Assembly (NCBI GenBank): GCA_947650285.1
Contig: CANTFL010001416.1
Span: 124,001 to 188,000 of the forward strand
Reading direction: 5' to 3'
DNA from: Hyaloperonospora brassicae
Lineage: Eukaryota > Oomycota > Peronosporomycetes > Peronosporales > Peronosporaceae
DNA length: 64,000 bases
Below the pieces are notes generated by a model. The model was given only the letters and a program-made list of their open reading frames with translations. It made no database searches and was not told the DNA's origin. Position numbers and translations under genes: made by a program. Shown piece by piece: positions 11,099-22,538 of the stretch (its first letter is position 1; each line of letters opens with the position of its first letter).

Positions 11099-11320
11099 GC
11101 TTGTCCGCATCTCCTTGCTGTCAGTTCTGGACAGCAATGCTTGACGCAAGCACCGCCGCGTGCTTGTCAAATTACTCGTTCATTGCTTTTCTCGACACTG
11201 GATTCCAGACTTGTTTGTTACGGAGGCGCCATCGCTTGCAACAGTGAATGAGCAAGCGTGCTCACTGCAGGTGACAACTGCAAGTCGCGCACCTTGATCA
11301 AACATCTACGAAGATGAAAG

Positions 11321-14300
11321 TCAACGCGCGTTCGGCAATGCAATGACAGAAGCAAGAGTCAGGCGTTCGTACCGGTCGATCAGCTGCTGGAGTTCAACTG
11401 GCACCAGCGTTCCAACGAAACCCGGAAATTTACCAATGAGAGCGCCAATCACCTTGAGTCCATTCATCGCAATCGACTCGCATTCCGTAGTCTTGAGACA
11501 AGCTATGGTAGCGTCGAATATCATGCGAAGAAGTTGCACATCGTTTTTGTCTTCCATCGAAATCACCTCGCTTGACTTGTACAACAACGCAAAAATGATC
11601 TACAACAGCAGCCACAGCCGAACAAATGTTAGCCGAAGTTGCTGAACCAATACTAGCAAAAAGCAGCTTCTACCTGGAAACCGCCGGCAGCAACATCATC
11701 GTCAGTGCAACACCCGGTTGCTACCGTAATGCGCGAAATAAGCCCCTGCGATTTCCAGTATGCAAGAACCCGGTCTTCTGCTCGTGAGATAGCACTAGGC
11801 AACACAAGCCACACAAACGTCTCAGTCTCGTCTTCCACTTGTTACGAACCGACGGCTTAGCGTACCTCAGGAAAACATTGCACAAGCAAACTCGAGCTTG
11901 TGGCGATAACTTGTGCTGGCTACCACCTCTCCGCTTATTGTACATCAATTCCTGCATGCGTGAGGTAAAAGTATCAGCATCGCGATCCACAACGTCTTCA
12001 CGTCCAGCTCTGTCGAACGTCCACTCCATCAATAGGCTAATCAGAGATGGAGCATTCATAGTCGGCCCTTTCTCGCTTCTTCGTCCGCTATCGCACGCTG
12101 ACAGTCCGACAAGTATCAACGCGATACAATCGATGCAGCCGCGTTGGATATCAGTAGCGGGCGGAGAATCCGATACTGACATCGACAGTTGCGTGCACGG
12201 GATCCCCAGGATGCGTACCAGCACGACAAGTGCTTTGGATACGATGTCTTCATCTTTGTTCGCATGGTCGTCCTCAGAAAACACTCGATTGAGATAATAG
12301 ACCATCAACTTGGCAGTCACCAATCCACACGAATCTGGAACGTTTTCCGCAGCTACAACAGATGGAGCACAACTGTCGCCGCACGAAGCCTCTTCTCGTA
12401 AGAAAACAACCAAATACGCAAGAACGAATGGCAGCACCTGAGGCGGAGGGAATTTTGCTAGGCACTCCGTGGCGACCATTTTTACTTCTTTGAACTCCAG
12501 TGGATCCACGATGGAGCGGGCGAGAACGCAAAAGAGTGTTGTGCGTATCGAACCCTCCTGGTCTACACAGAGCATCTCTGGATCATTGGAAGAGCGCTTT
12601 AGCTGATGCTCAAGACGCTCGTTCAGGTGATCCAGGTCTTCGCGTCCACACTATAGCACGCACACGATCACGCACTGCAACTGAGATATTGATTACAAAG
12701 ACTCGGTGGTGTCGTGATGATGCGTACCGGCAGCAATTTTGCACAAGCAGTCCCAAGAACATCTCGAGGAATCATTCGAAGCACTAGCAGTGGTGCCAAC
12801 CGGGAGAACAGCAATCCCTCGATTGACGTTACTGCCGATGCGGATTCGTCATCCAGGCACTCCTCGCTCAAACGCGGCAGAGTCTAGAAACCAACGTACG
12901 GGTCAGTCTTGACCGCAATGATCTGGACGAACGGTCCTCACTACGCTTACCATCATTTGAGCCGTAACCTTCCTCCCCACCATTTTAAAAACTTCGTTGT
13001 CCACCCAGCCACACATCACGAATTCACGCAGCATCCGCAACAGCACCGCGTCACGAGGTGAGTCAAACACTTTTTGTATCAAAACACGTAAGACGTCACT
13101 GCGAGTGCTAGCGGACTGAACATGTTTGGCCCATCTGTACTTCACGAGGAAAAGCCACCATACGTTAGTAATAGTCACAGATACGTACCATCTTAGCGTA
13201 GGATTGTAGCGTACCCGTTTGGGCCAAAACAAAGCGAAAGCAACTCGTTCCGCACTTCTTGCGTCTCGTCTCCAGTGTTTTCCTTGAGCTGCATTACGTC
13301 ATTCAGTTTGTGAGGAGATGCCTGGATCTCTTCGGAAATTGAACGGACTCGGGTGTTTCCAAACTGGCATGCATCAATAAACCATGACACCATGACTTCA
13401 AGGGAATATCGCGTCGATGCTAGTAGAAGGTATCCGAGCACCGATGTGACCACATGGCTCTTGGCGCCGCGGAAGTTGAGTCCGCACAATTCGGCAACGC
13501 AAGACACGACATCCAGCGACGACAAGCAAGAAAGAGCCTGATGAACATACAACGTCAGTCATCGTATCAGAAAGTGACACACATGTGAGCGCGACGCCAC
13601 GTGCTTACACGTTGGCGAGTGTCACGTGTTTCATGTGCAGCGAGGCCTACAATACCCGGTGTAAGCACCGTGCTGTAAGCAAAAGATGCAGACTCGGTTA
13701 CAAAACGTCGGTTCTATCGGCACGAATGAGTAAGCTTCAACACATTCAGTTCTCACCGATAGTGCTTGTGTAGCTGGGTTTGCGCAGTCGCTTTGTCCAG
13801 TCGGTACAAGAATGTCCGCACTAAGGACAAAATGCCCTATGCAGCAGAAACAAAAAGCACAATCAGCGCAAACTCTACGTGACAGCAACAAGATGTGCAA
13901 GATCCTATCAGAAATGCCATGTCCTACCTGGTCGCCATTGGTATGCGCGTCTTGCATGCGTCTCAGTATCTCCGTAAGACACAGTTCTCGAGAAACAATG
14001 AAGTCTGCCACGAAAAACTCCAGCTCTGTTTGCCCTCGTGGCATTCTGTCAGGAACCCCGCGCGCCGCGGAGGAGTTGTCATGTATCAGCAGTAATTGCG
14101 AAAGAAGTGCTTGCTCGTCATTTTGTGAGCTCAACAGATGTCGTATGTCCCTGGACAAAAGAACGGTCCTCAGGACCTTCAAAATGAAGAGCACTGTCCC
14201 TTCATCCCCTCTTTTGCCTGCCACTGACAAACCTTGGGCAAAGAAGAAAACAAAGCGTGCTTTCATTTCTGCAGAAATCTCGCCAAAAGTCTTGGCTTGT

Positions 14301-15778
14301 CCTTGCACTCCACCCATTGAGTCCATCGCTATACACACGTAGCGCAGTTGCGCGTAGAGTACCTCTGGATTGACAGCAATGGCGTTATAGTCACGCATCG
14401 CATTAGGCTGAACGGAGCTGAAAGCCCACTTCTTCAAGACTGATGTAAGAGTCTCTGACGGCCGAGTCTTTTTGATCGAACAGGACGTGTCAGTACGCGT
14501 GCAAAGTAGCGGAGCAGCTGCAATCCAGTGCCAGCATAGTACATCCAGTGTACCTGTAGCCTCTACGTTTGTGCCGTGTGCGGCCTTCCCTTCAGCTTCT
14601 TTCGTGCTGGACAAGATAGCACTGCACGGTGTGGCGTACGACTGCAGGTGTTCAAGCGCATAGTCAAGAAACAGGCGGTGCTTTGAGTGCATATGCCACC
14701 GTCGTAGCGCAGCCAAGACAAATCGAATGCACTCCACTGTCGCACGCATCAGACCTTTTACCACCAGCATCTTCTTCGCTTCTTCATTCGACGTCATATA
14801 CTGCACAGCGATGTCCTCGCATAGCAATACAAGTGTTTCCAAGGCGATCAGCGCAAGCTTCGACAATTTCACGTGGCGCGAGTCACCGACCCGGATTGTT
14901 CCTCGCTCGACAACGGCACGCGTGGCGCTCAAGTACATCTCAGCTCGATCACCTAACAAGCACAGGATCGCAGTACCGCGTGCGAAGGTCGGCAACTTGC
15001 GGTGACGCCGTTGCAATAGCTCGAAAATCGTCAGACAAGCAGTGAGTTGATCCTGCTTCTCGGCCGTTGGCTGGATCTGTTCCAGCAGGAGTCGTCGAAC
15101 GTAGTCGCGGGTCAAAATTGCCGCATCACTTTCGCGCTGCACCATCCAGTCCAGTAGGAGGTGCAGCTTATCAGCTTGTGGGCCCCAGACACAGCAGTTC
15201 GTTCGAGACACTGTGCAATCTTTCAGTGATTGCATCATTGCAGCCCCTGCGACAGTGCATACCAAGTTCCGGTTCAAACTCGTTGCTCCTTCGTCTTCTT
15301 CGTCTTCTTCTTGTTCTGTTTCTTGACTGTCGTAAGCACTGACGATCGAGTGCAAAGCAGCTACCAGTCGGGCAATTCGCTTGTGGTCCGACAGCGCCAG
15401 TACTTGAGCCTGAGGTGCAGTCAAACGGTCAATATGAATCGTTGCAGCAGCCACAACTCTCATCGTCACTAGGCAAATCCTCATCGCTATACTGAAGTGC
15501 AATATACCGCGTCAGTCGTTTCCAGCGTGTCCGCGTTGTGTTTGCCGTTATGCAATTGCAGCGACTCAGATCTGATTCTTGAGTCAGTGTGTCTGAGTCT
15601 GGTTAGTGCTGCTTCCATCTACGCAGCCACCGCACATTCGGAGCCCAGAGTTGCGTGAGTGTGAATGGTACAAAACAACATCGTGGAGATCCAATGCAGA
15701 ACGTACGTGGAAGAGCTCGCAGTCTCGAAGCACACGCAGCACGCGTCCGGCGCTGTCCATGTCGCGAGGTCTCGCCAT
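11321..15778 (-). CDS. Large HEAT-like helical-repeat protein, multi-exon, function unknown
   Basis: Not recognised. It is Leu/Ala-rich, all-helical in character, like HEAT/ARM scaffolds. Predicted exons (minus): about 15502-13928, 13836-13757, 13672-13609, 13537-13215, 13134-12951, 12883-12728, 12650-11725, 11599-11321. Every intron has GT..AG ends (GTAGGA, GTGAGA, GTAAGC, GTACGC, GTAAGC, GTACGC, GTAGCA donors) and phases fit throughout; a TACTAAC-like branch sequence lies in the fourth intron. Exon 7 needs a one-base shift near 11839 to join RYAKPSVRN to EDETETFVWLVLP. A likely first exon starts at ATG 15778 (MARPRDMDSAGRVLRVL) and has a GTACGT donor at 15706. A second piece, RYIALQYSDEDLPSDDE near 15520-15470, is in another frame, so the 5' joins remain open. 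Several DNA-repair and assembly-factor families look like this; I do not choose one. Confidence 0.75.
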
Positions 15779-16280
15779 TATTGTCGTGTTTGTCGTGTTA
15801 TATTGTAATAAAGCGACAACGAGCAATAGTTATGTATCGCACATGGCGGATGCGCGCTATCGTTCGATAGATAGCACACCCGTGTGAATAATAACAACAC
15901 AAAAGTCACTACTCACCGTGTTGTGTCTTTCGCTGGTCGAACAACTACTTCAAGGCAGATGCCGGTCTTGTACTCAAATGGCTACGTCATTCATCTGAAA
16001 GACGACATTCTAACGACGTAGCCATTGGAGTACAGGGCCGCCACCATATTTGTTAACGTCGTGCTCAGCAGATAGAGAACGAGATCCAACACACTGTATA
16101 GCGCATGCAGGAGCTGCGTGCAAATAGACACGAATGGAAACGACAATATAATATGGCTACATCCAAGAGCACTGTTCCTAATGAAGCAAAGTCTCCTTTA
16201 TACACACACACATACACACTTCTGCAGCTAGCGGCCTCCTCCTCTACCTCTCTCGAGGTTCTTCGATAGAGTGTACCCCT
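15779..16280. other. Intergenic with a strong inverted repeat
   Basis: Lies between the 5' end of the HEAT-like gene and the 3' end of the membrane-protein gene. It contains a 20-base inverted repeat (15969-15988 and 16015-16034, one mismatch, 26-base loop) and a short (CA)n tract near 16203-16216. No coding region is supported. Confidence 0.6.
15969..16034. repeat. 20-base inverted repeat with 26-base spacer
   Basis: Left arm TGTACTCAAATGGCTACGTC, right arm GACGTAGCCATTGGAGTACA; they pair except for one position. It could be the end pair of a tiny MITE, or a 3'-end hairpin of the minus-strand membrane-protein gene. It is far from the retroelements. Confidence 0.6.
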
Positions 16281-19200
16281 CTAGAGAATCAAAGTGCTGT
16301 GCACGTCGCTGCGGACGATATCGATATCGTAGTATCCCGCACTGTCGTCGGACTGAGCGCTCACGAACGACTGGTTGGACGACGACTGGTTCGACGCGGC
16401 TGAATGCTGACGCCGCGGGACATACCGACCATCGTCACTGCCCAGTTCCGTAGCTCGACTAAAGTCGACACGAGAGGTCGAGAAGATTGCCTTCGATTCA
16501 TCGCCATACGAGTCGACCGATTCACGGTGATTGAAAGCGGACATGGTCACCCCGAGGGGCCCAAGCTCATAGCTTTGACCTTCGCTGAAATTCGTCTCCA
16601 CGCTCTCTTCGTCCACGCTATGTGCGGTCCGTGACCAGCGCGTGAACCCACTACTGCTTCCACTGTCGACGCTGCTCTCGGACTCATTCGAAAAGATCGA
16701 CATCTTTCCCTGAGGGCTACTGCCGTAGCCGCCGATCCTTTGCGGACCAGCAGCGCCGATAGCTGCTGAGAACGCGCTCTTTGGCTTCTCGGGAACCGGT
16801 GTCGGGTCGGGCTTTGTGCTGGTAGACGAGACCATCGAGTCCGAAAAGTTCACGTACGACCGGTTCAACATCGCATGTGAGCCGCGTGTTGAGCCGGTCC
16901 CATTACGGGGATTGCCCACCCTCGACGCACCCAATGAGGGCGCGCCATCCACTACATTGCCGGTGTCTGCGTCAATATTCACGTCATCAATGTCCACTTC
17001 TTTCTGCTGACCCTCCCTGTTGAAATTGCGTCTCCTTCGCGAAGACGAGTTACTCGCTCCAGAGTCAACGCCGGAGAAACTACTAACATAAGCGTCGAGC
17101 GTGACCGTCGACGGACGCGAGCCGAGTCCAGAGCTTGACAACCCTTTTCCAATTGCAGCTCCTCCTCTTGATGAGTGACCTCTGGACGATGGCGGCCCTC
17201 TCGATGAGGCCAAGTCCCCCGTCGAGGTATGCCCCCGAGCTGCATTTTGGCTTCTCAAGGAGTGCTGACTTCTAGAGAAGCGCCCCCTGGACGAACCCAG
17301 CGCGGCCTCGTCGTTCGAATGACCCGTGCCAAGATAAGCTGCCAACACGTCGTACGCTGGAATCGGCGCCTCCTGAACAGGTTCAGGAGAATGGCCGGGC
17401 ACAGCGTTGTTCATCTGAAAAGCGTCTGCACTTCGTGCTGAGCTTCCAAACGAGTACTGCTTGTTGCGAGAGATGGGTGGGTTGGCCGCGCCTCTGGGAC
17501 GAATAAAGACCGGGGCGGCCTCAGGGGACGCCAACATCGGAACGGTGTCCGACTGACAATCGCGCGAGCTCTCGGTGCTGTGACCGGATAAATTGCTTGT
17601 CTGTGTCGGGTACTGTTGCCGCTGATTGTGCTGTTGCTGCTGCTGCTGATTGTGCTGTTGCTGGTGCTGCTGCTGATTGTGCTGTTGCTGTTGCTGCTTG
17701 TCGTCGTACCAGACACCACCATGGCCAATTGGTGTAGCCTCCACTTGCTCGTAATTGCGGCGATTGGTAGACGCGTTGCCGGACTCGAGATTAATGTCGG
17801 TCGCATCCAGACGAGAGTTCTCCTTGCCATATTTCTTATGGCGACGAGCGATGACCATCTTGACAACAATCGTGTACGCTTGGCGCAAAAACAGCAACGA
17901 GAAGATGAACATATTCACGCCAATGATGCCGTACGCCACATTGTCTCGCACGTTCTGCGGAAAGTAATCGTCTCGTGCCACAACGAGCATAAGGCAAATG
18001 AGCACAGCCTTCAGCAGCACCGATGCGATACCCAAATAATACAGGAAGCGAAGCAAGTTCGGCTGGCGAATGAGCAGCAATATCATGTATATCATCGTGA
18101 TTGCCAGAATGCACAACAACTGCGTTGTCGCGTCTCGAACGACGCCAACAATGGCGCCAGTCATCACCGCCAGCAATATACGCGGGACGAAGAAGAAGCG
18201 GTTGTCAAAGTTGTACTCGTCGTAATATGCGCCGTACTTGTTACTAAACGCGCGCTGGTCGTGTTCGTACGTGCCGACATCCTTGAGCTCATCGGTGTTT
18301 TTCCCGATAACAATGACACCGAGTCCAAGGGCAAGCAAAACGACACTGGCAAGCGCGGCTATGCCCATCGCGTATCGTGAGCCAGAGCTATTCGCCGAGT
18401 CGCCAGATGATCCTGTCGAGATAAAGTAGCTTCCAGTCATAGCGAACATGTACTGCGCCAACAAAAGGGCCAGCACACCGGCCCAAATGATCTTGCGATA
18501 CCACATGCGTGCCACGTCACCAAACGACTTGTTCTTGGTTAGCACACCCGCGATCAGAACGATCACCAGAAACAACACGTGCAGCACGGCAATCACTACG
18601 GCAAACGTCCCAAGCGTGTAGAAGAAGAGATTGTCAACGTCAACGCCAATCAAAGCAGCGTATCTTGCTGGCCCGAACGCTTCAGCCGCTGCAAAGGCAC
18701 CTGTAGCACTCGAGTCTCCAAGCCTACGCGTAGACTCATCCCTGTCGTGACCTCTCGTGCTTTCACTACTTCCCGCATGGTTGCTGTCTCCCGTGACAAC
18801 ATTGAAATTCGTCCACGAGAGTCCCTTGGAAAACTCGAGCAAAAAAGTAGGTGCACCTTCAAGACGCAGCTGACTGATCATGCTTACAAATTGAGCCTGT
18901 TCCACAATGTGGGTCATCTCGTAGAACCCGCCGGAGAAACTCAAGGCCGCTGCCGCACTCGGCATCGCAGAAGCCCAGAGCATCGAGCCAGTACTGACCA
19001 CGGCGGCACCAGCCAACGACGTGGCAATGGCAACCGACGCCGTGCCACCGGCTTGCGAGTCCAAAAAGTGTCGAGGCCCTGTCGTGGTCATAGGCCACTG
19101 CGTGTTGCTGCCAAAGACGCAGCCCGAGCAGCTATTGGCATCAACAAAGCTCGCATTGAGGTCTCGGATGTCCACGTCCGGCGCGAGCGCGAGCGCCTCG

Positions 19201-19346
19201 CGGATCTGGTCGGCGCCCCATGGGATCGCGTACGTGTAAAACGCGAAGCCGAGCGCGACCAGGACGGCCAGCGGCAGTAGCAGCGCGCAGAGCTGCGAGA
19301 GCACCAAGCAGCCGCAGCACTTGGTGGCGCAGCAGAGCAGCCCCAT
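16281..19346 (-). CDS. Polytopic membrane protein with a polyQ, Ser-rich cytosolic tail
   Basis: Single exon, 1021 residues from the ATG at 19346. This start is chosen because the preceding 52 in-frame codons are Arg/Pro-rich leader and the protein then opens with MGLLCC and a Cys-rich membrane anchor. Hydrophobic spans: about 14-40, 235-268, 282-306, 323-347, 382-402, 409-427, 432-455 and 467-495. Residues 41-234 form one presumably extracytoplasmic domain with CSGC near 65-68. After the last span comes about 525 residues of Ser/Gly/Arg-rich tail with a Gln/His tract near 547-577 (17705-17615). The plan (one anchor, one lumenal domain, seven clustered spans, long tail) recalls fungal TRP-like membrane proteins, but no diagnostic motif was seen. 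Function unknown. Confidence 0.85.
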   Translation of the reverse strand: MGLLCCATKCCGCLVLSQLCALLLPLAVLVALGFAFYTYAIPWGADQIREALALAPDVDIRDLNASFVDANSCSGCVFGSNTQWPMTTTGPRHFLDSQAGGTASVAIATSLAGAAVVSTGSMLWASAMPSAAAALSFSGGFYEMTHIVEQAQFVSMISQLRLEGAPTFLLEFSKGLSWTNFNVVTGDSNHAGSSESTRGHDRDESTRRLGDSSATGAFAAAEAFGPARYAALIGVDVDNLFFYTLGTFAVVIAVLHVLFLVIVLIAGVLTKNKSFGDVARMWYRKIIWAGVLALLLAQYMFAMTGSYFISTGSSGDSANSSGSRYAMGIAALASVVLLALGLGVIVIGKNTDELKDVGTYEHDQRAFSNKYGAYYDEYNFDNRFFFVPRILLAVMTGAIVGVVRDATTQLLCILAITMIYMILLLIRQPNLLRFLYYLGIASVLLKAVLICLMLVVARDDYFPQNVRDNVAYGIIGVNMFIFSLLFLRQAYTIVVKMVIARRHKKYGKENSRLDATDINLESGNASTNRRNYEQVEATPIGHGGVWYDDKQQQQQHNQQQHQQQHNQQQQQQHNQRQQYPTQTSNLSGHSTESSRDCQSDTVPMLASPEAAPVFIRPRGAANPPISRNKQYSFGSSARSADAFQMNNAVPGHSPEPVQEAPIPAYDVLAAYLGTGHSNDEAALGSSRGRFSRSQHSLRSQNAARGHTSTGDLASSRGPPSSRGHSSRGGAAIGKGLSSSGLGSRPSTVTLDAYVSSFSGVDSGASNSSSRRRRNFNREGQQKEVDIDDVNIDADTGNVVDGAPSLGASRVGNPRNGTGSTRGSHAMLNRSYVNFSDSMVSSTSTKPDPTPVPEKPKSAFSAAIGAAGPQRIGGYGSSPQGKMSIFSNESESSVDSGSSSGFTRWSRTAHSVDEESVETNFSEGQSYELGPLGVTMSAFNHRESVDSYGDESKAIFSTSRVDFSRATELGSDDGRYVPRRQHSAASNQSSSNQSFVSAQSDDSAGYYDIDIVRSDVHSTLIL
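17615..17700 (-). repeat. CAG/CAA tract encoding polyQ
   Basis: Interrupted CAG/CAA/CAC triplets give runs of three to six Gln split by His-Asn. The mixed codons suggest an older, stabilised tract. Length variation between isolates is likely. Confidence 0.85.
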
Positions 19347-20248
19347 GCTCGAGCGAGGATGGACACGGCACGTCGCTGGCGACAGGGGGGCTTGCAAGTG
19401 CAGACGTGGGGGGACGGACGGACGGACGATCGGGCGTCGATCGTGGCGGACCAGGAAAGCGGAACTGGCTTCGGCAGGGCCTGAGCGGCGACGTCCACGC
19501 ACTTGGACGCGCTCCCGCCGCAGTATGCGACGCTCAGTGCGGTCGGCCTGGGGCCGAGACGCGCGCGGATGAGCTCTTCGATGGGTCGCGCGGACGAGAG
19601 ACCGACGCGGGCGAGCGATTCAGCGCTCGCGCACGGGCGAACCGGATGGGCAATACCGGTACGATCCCGAGTGAGCCAATCACAAGCGCGCCCGCAAGTA
19701 TCCGGACGCGGCTGCGCCACCAGGTGGCCACTCACGCACTGTGTAGACCGAGTCGCTCTTTTTACAGAGGCGCACGCACGACGTGACGGTAACAGTTGCT
19801 ACGGGTGGTAATGATTAGCATCAAGCGAAGGCGGATCCCGTGACGAACCTGTCCATACACGAGGAGGCCCGTGACAGATGCGATTTGGTAGCGTCGAGCG
19901 CGCCACAAGTCGCTTGACGACATTTGTCGTAGGCCGCGCAGTTCGTTGATGATCGCAGCGTATGTAACAGGATGGGGGCGAGCCCACATCGCTCAGCGCC
20001 GTGCACAAGTTAGTGGGTCACGTTTTTCGGACGGGTGCGCATAGACACGACGCACTACGCGAAAGAGCAGGCGGCGTGTCTCGTGCGCGGAAATCTCTCA
20101 CTCAATGGCAGTCGGCACGGACGGACATGTCGACCACATCGTTTTGGAGAGACAGGACGATCGATGGACCGAGACAGGAACCGGTTTAGCTGGGCCGCTG
20201 GACGTTTCTAACGGGTGGCTTCATCGTTTCTAACGCGCGACTGCCACC
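19347..20248. other. Divergent promoter region between the membrane protein and Pcc1
   Basis: GC-rich and open in several frames, so it is full of shadow ORFs. No protein-like sequence on either strand stands out after the membrane-protein start is placed at 19346. It should hold both promoters; no specific element was identified. Confidence 0.5.
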
Positions 20249-20719
20249 ATGACCAGTGCCACGCACCCGTACGAGTGGTAGGACCACTACTGCCTCAACG
20301 GGTTCGACCGCTGTCACTCTGTAGCTCTCTCACGTATAACTCGTCTATGTATGTCGACTGCACTGTGAGTCACAGCGACGTTTGTCTTGATTTCCCCGCT
20401 GAGGCGGACGCCCAATTCGTGTTGCAAACGCTCGAGGTCGACGCCGAGCTGCAGCCAGAGAAAATCCACCGCACTATGACCGTCAAAGGCCCCGCGCTTC
20501 ACGTGTGCGTCTGCCAATGCTTTGTCGATACTGTTGCTGTTCTGTGCTGATCTAATGTGGGGGCGAAATGCTGCGTGCTGCTGATCATGGCTGGTACTTG
20601 GTGGTGATGTGTTTTGCAGTCACTTCGAAGCCACAGAAATTCGACTGCTGCGCGCAGCGGTATCTTCCTTCTATGACATGAGTATGCTGACGGCCAGAAC
20701 GTTGCTGGAGTTCAAGTAG
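20249..20719 (+). CDS. PCC1: KEOPS/EKC complex subunit Pcc1, three exons
   Basis: Pcc1 (human LAGE3) is the small dimerising subunit of KEOPS, which makes t6A on ANN-decoding tRNAs. Predicted exons 20249-20277, 20376-20504 and 20620-20719 give 85 residues, the usual family size. The start is an ATG in a GCCACC context. Introns 20278-20375 (GTAGGA..CACAG) and 20505-20619 (GTGCGT..TTGCAG) both keep frame. The joined protein shows the family pattern: YECDVCLDFPAEADAQ (first strand and helix), then DAELQPEKIHRTMTVKG, ALHVHFEATEIRLLRAAVSSF and a C-terminal helix ending LLEFK. If the first intron were not used, an alternative start at 20347 (MYVDCTV..) would give a less typical N-terminus. Confidence 0.85.
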
Positions 20720-22538
20720 GCCGAAAAGAAGAAGAGATGCCGTCAACAAGGAGTATGCCCGAGGGGCAACGTGGCCTGTGAAACAGCAGTGTTGCTACCG
20801 ACCGTTCGCTCGTCGCTTATCTGGTGTGCCTCAGCTGGACAGTCATGTGGTCTTTGCTGCAGCGACCATGTCAGTTGGCGTCTTGCATGCTCAATGTATT
20901 TGTTTGCATAGCACTCAAATGCAAACACCGAATCTTTGCTTGCTGTTGCACGATTGCAGCATGTGTGTGCAAGTACCATTGCGGCGTGTCCAGCATTGCG
21001 AACGCAAAGACTTTCACAGTTCGGTCGACTCTGTCACGGAAGCACTGGTTTCTGCATGCCGCAAGTTCATAATGAGATAGCGCATTTTGTGGCATGCGTT
21101 GTTTCGTCATGCAAACGTAGTGGTGGTACCAAACTATGATCGATGCAGCTGTCGACGCAAGATCGACATTCGGTTCAATATCATCTCGGTCGTGTGATGC
21201 CTTGCGGTGCGTGGTGGCCAAGCCCTGTACGGCGACTACTACACAAGGTTCCCCTCGAATCAGGAAATGCGCGATGGACTCGGCCACGAGAGGTAGTGCT
21301 ACTGCCAAAGATACGACCTTGGTGTTGCATTCTCTGGACAAGCAATTGACAAGCAAGAAGTCACACCGTTTGTCAAGCCAAGTGTTGACTACGAGCCCAA
21401 CCGCAAGCAACTGCTTACTCGTTGCGATGCAGAATGGTCATACAAAACGCGCGTCACCGCACCATGTCGTGGATTTCGTGAGTTGACTAAAGACAGCGCG
21501 CCCATCTTGGCATGGTTGACAAATCGACGCCAGACAGGGCAGTGGCTGTCAGCCAAGACCCGATCAAAGAGCGTTGAACTCGCCGCGCAACTCACTTGAC
21601 GATGTGTAGCTTCCGGTCGTGACAACATATACAGTCGTCCGCTGATGTCAACACCTTGTGCAATCAACTCGGTAGGCAAAGATGGGTACGTAGTCAGATA
21701 GACATGGGATGACTTCGCTACGTCATTCTACTACAATTCACTTTTACCGCTGTGGAACATGCCACCTCACAACCGGTCAGCAGATTATCGAGTCGCTACG
21801 GCCACATGGCCAACGCCGGCGGCCGATGAGCAGATGGTGCAGTCCCTGTTGCCGCAATCAAAATTCAGCTTTCTGACCGCACGCCGGGAGCAGATGGTAC
21901 AGTCCCTACTGCGCGCAATCAACATCTACTTTCCCGTCGAATGCTCCGGACGCAATTGTAGAGCGTCTGATCGGTGCTATGCACGTCAAGATCAAGCTTG
22001 CAGTGACATGTTGCTTCGTTTCTTCCACTGATAGACATCGAGGTCGAACGTGGCTGCAGAGCTAGCAAATAATGGTGTGGGTGGGTGGCATCATCGTATC
22101 CAGAGGTCAGTCGGCTACGTCCGTGTCGAAATGAACAAGAGCAATGAACAACTGATTGATCAGCACAGCGACATGGCTGTGTAGAGGATCGAAGTGATGG
22201 CTCGTATTCGTCTCGTTGATAAATGCGATACCAGTAAGTGTGACAGCGCCTCTTGGTGCCGAGACAGAACGTAGATTGAGCTACACGACGCGCTTATCGA
22301 GTTTTGCGCAAGTATAAGTGCCTACGTTTATTCATTACTTATGCGCTAATTGATGTCATGGACACCGTTGCGTCACGTCTTGCGAGCACTTTGTTTTTGT
22401 AACACAGTGTGCAATAAGTCCGTTTACATGCTTCCTCGCAAACATAGGCGCGAAGCAGAGCAAATTACATCGCGTCGATTCTTTCCACTGCAGAAACTCG
22501 TGCCGATACTGCCATAGCACTGCCTGCCGTATCCCCTC
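20720..22538. other. Intergenic, no supported gene
   Basis: Open frames on both strands (for example minus 21410-20871, plus 21136-21486) have no recognisable motif or consistent codon character. A near-duplicated 20-mer around GAGCAGATGGTNCAGTCCCT occurs at 21829 and 21888. This may be decayed repeat sequence. Confidence 0.4.

Noticed and set aside
10529..11170. 213-codon minus frame over the GH81 3' end
   Set aside because: No domain, overlaps the most conserved glucanase region; explained as a shadow.
18579..19786. Long open frames on the plus strand opposite the membrane-protein gene (18579-19280, 19220-19786)
   Set aside because: Arg/Ala-rich shadows of GC-rich coding sequence, with no motifs and no sensible start; the minus frame has eight membrane spans.
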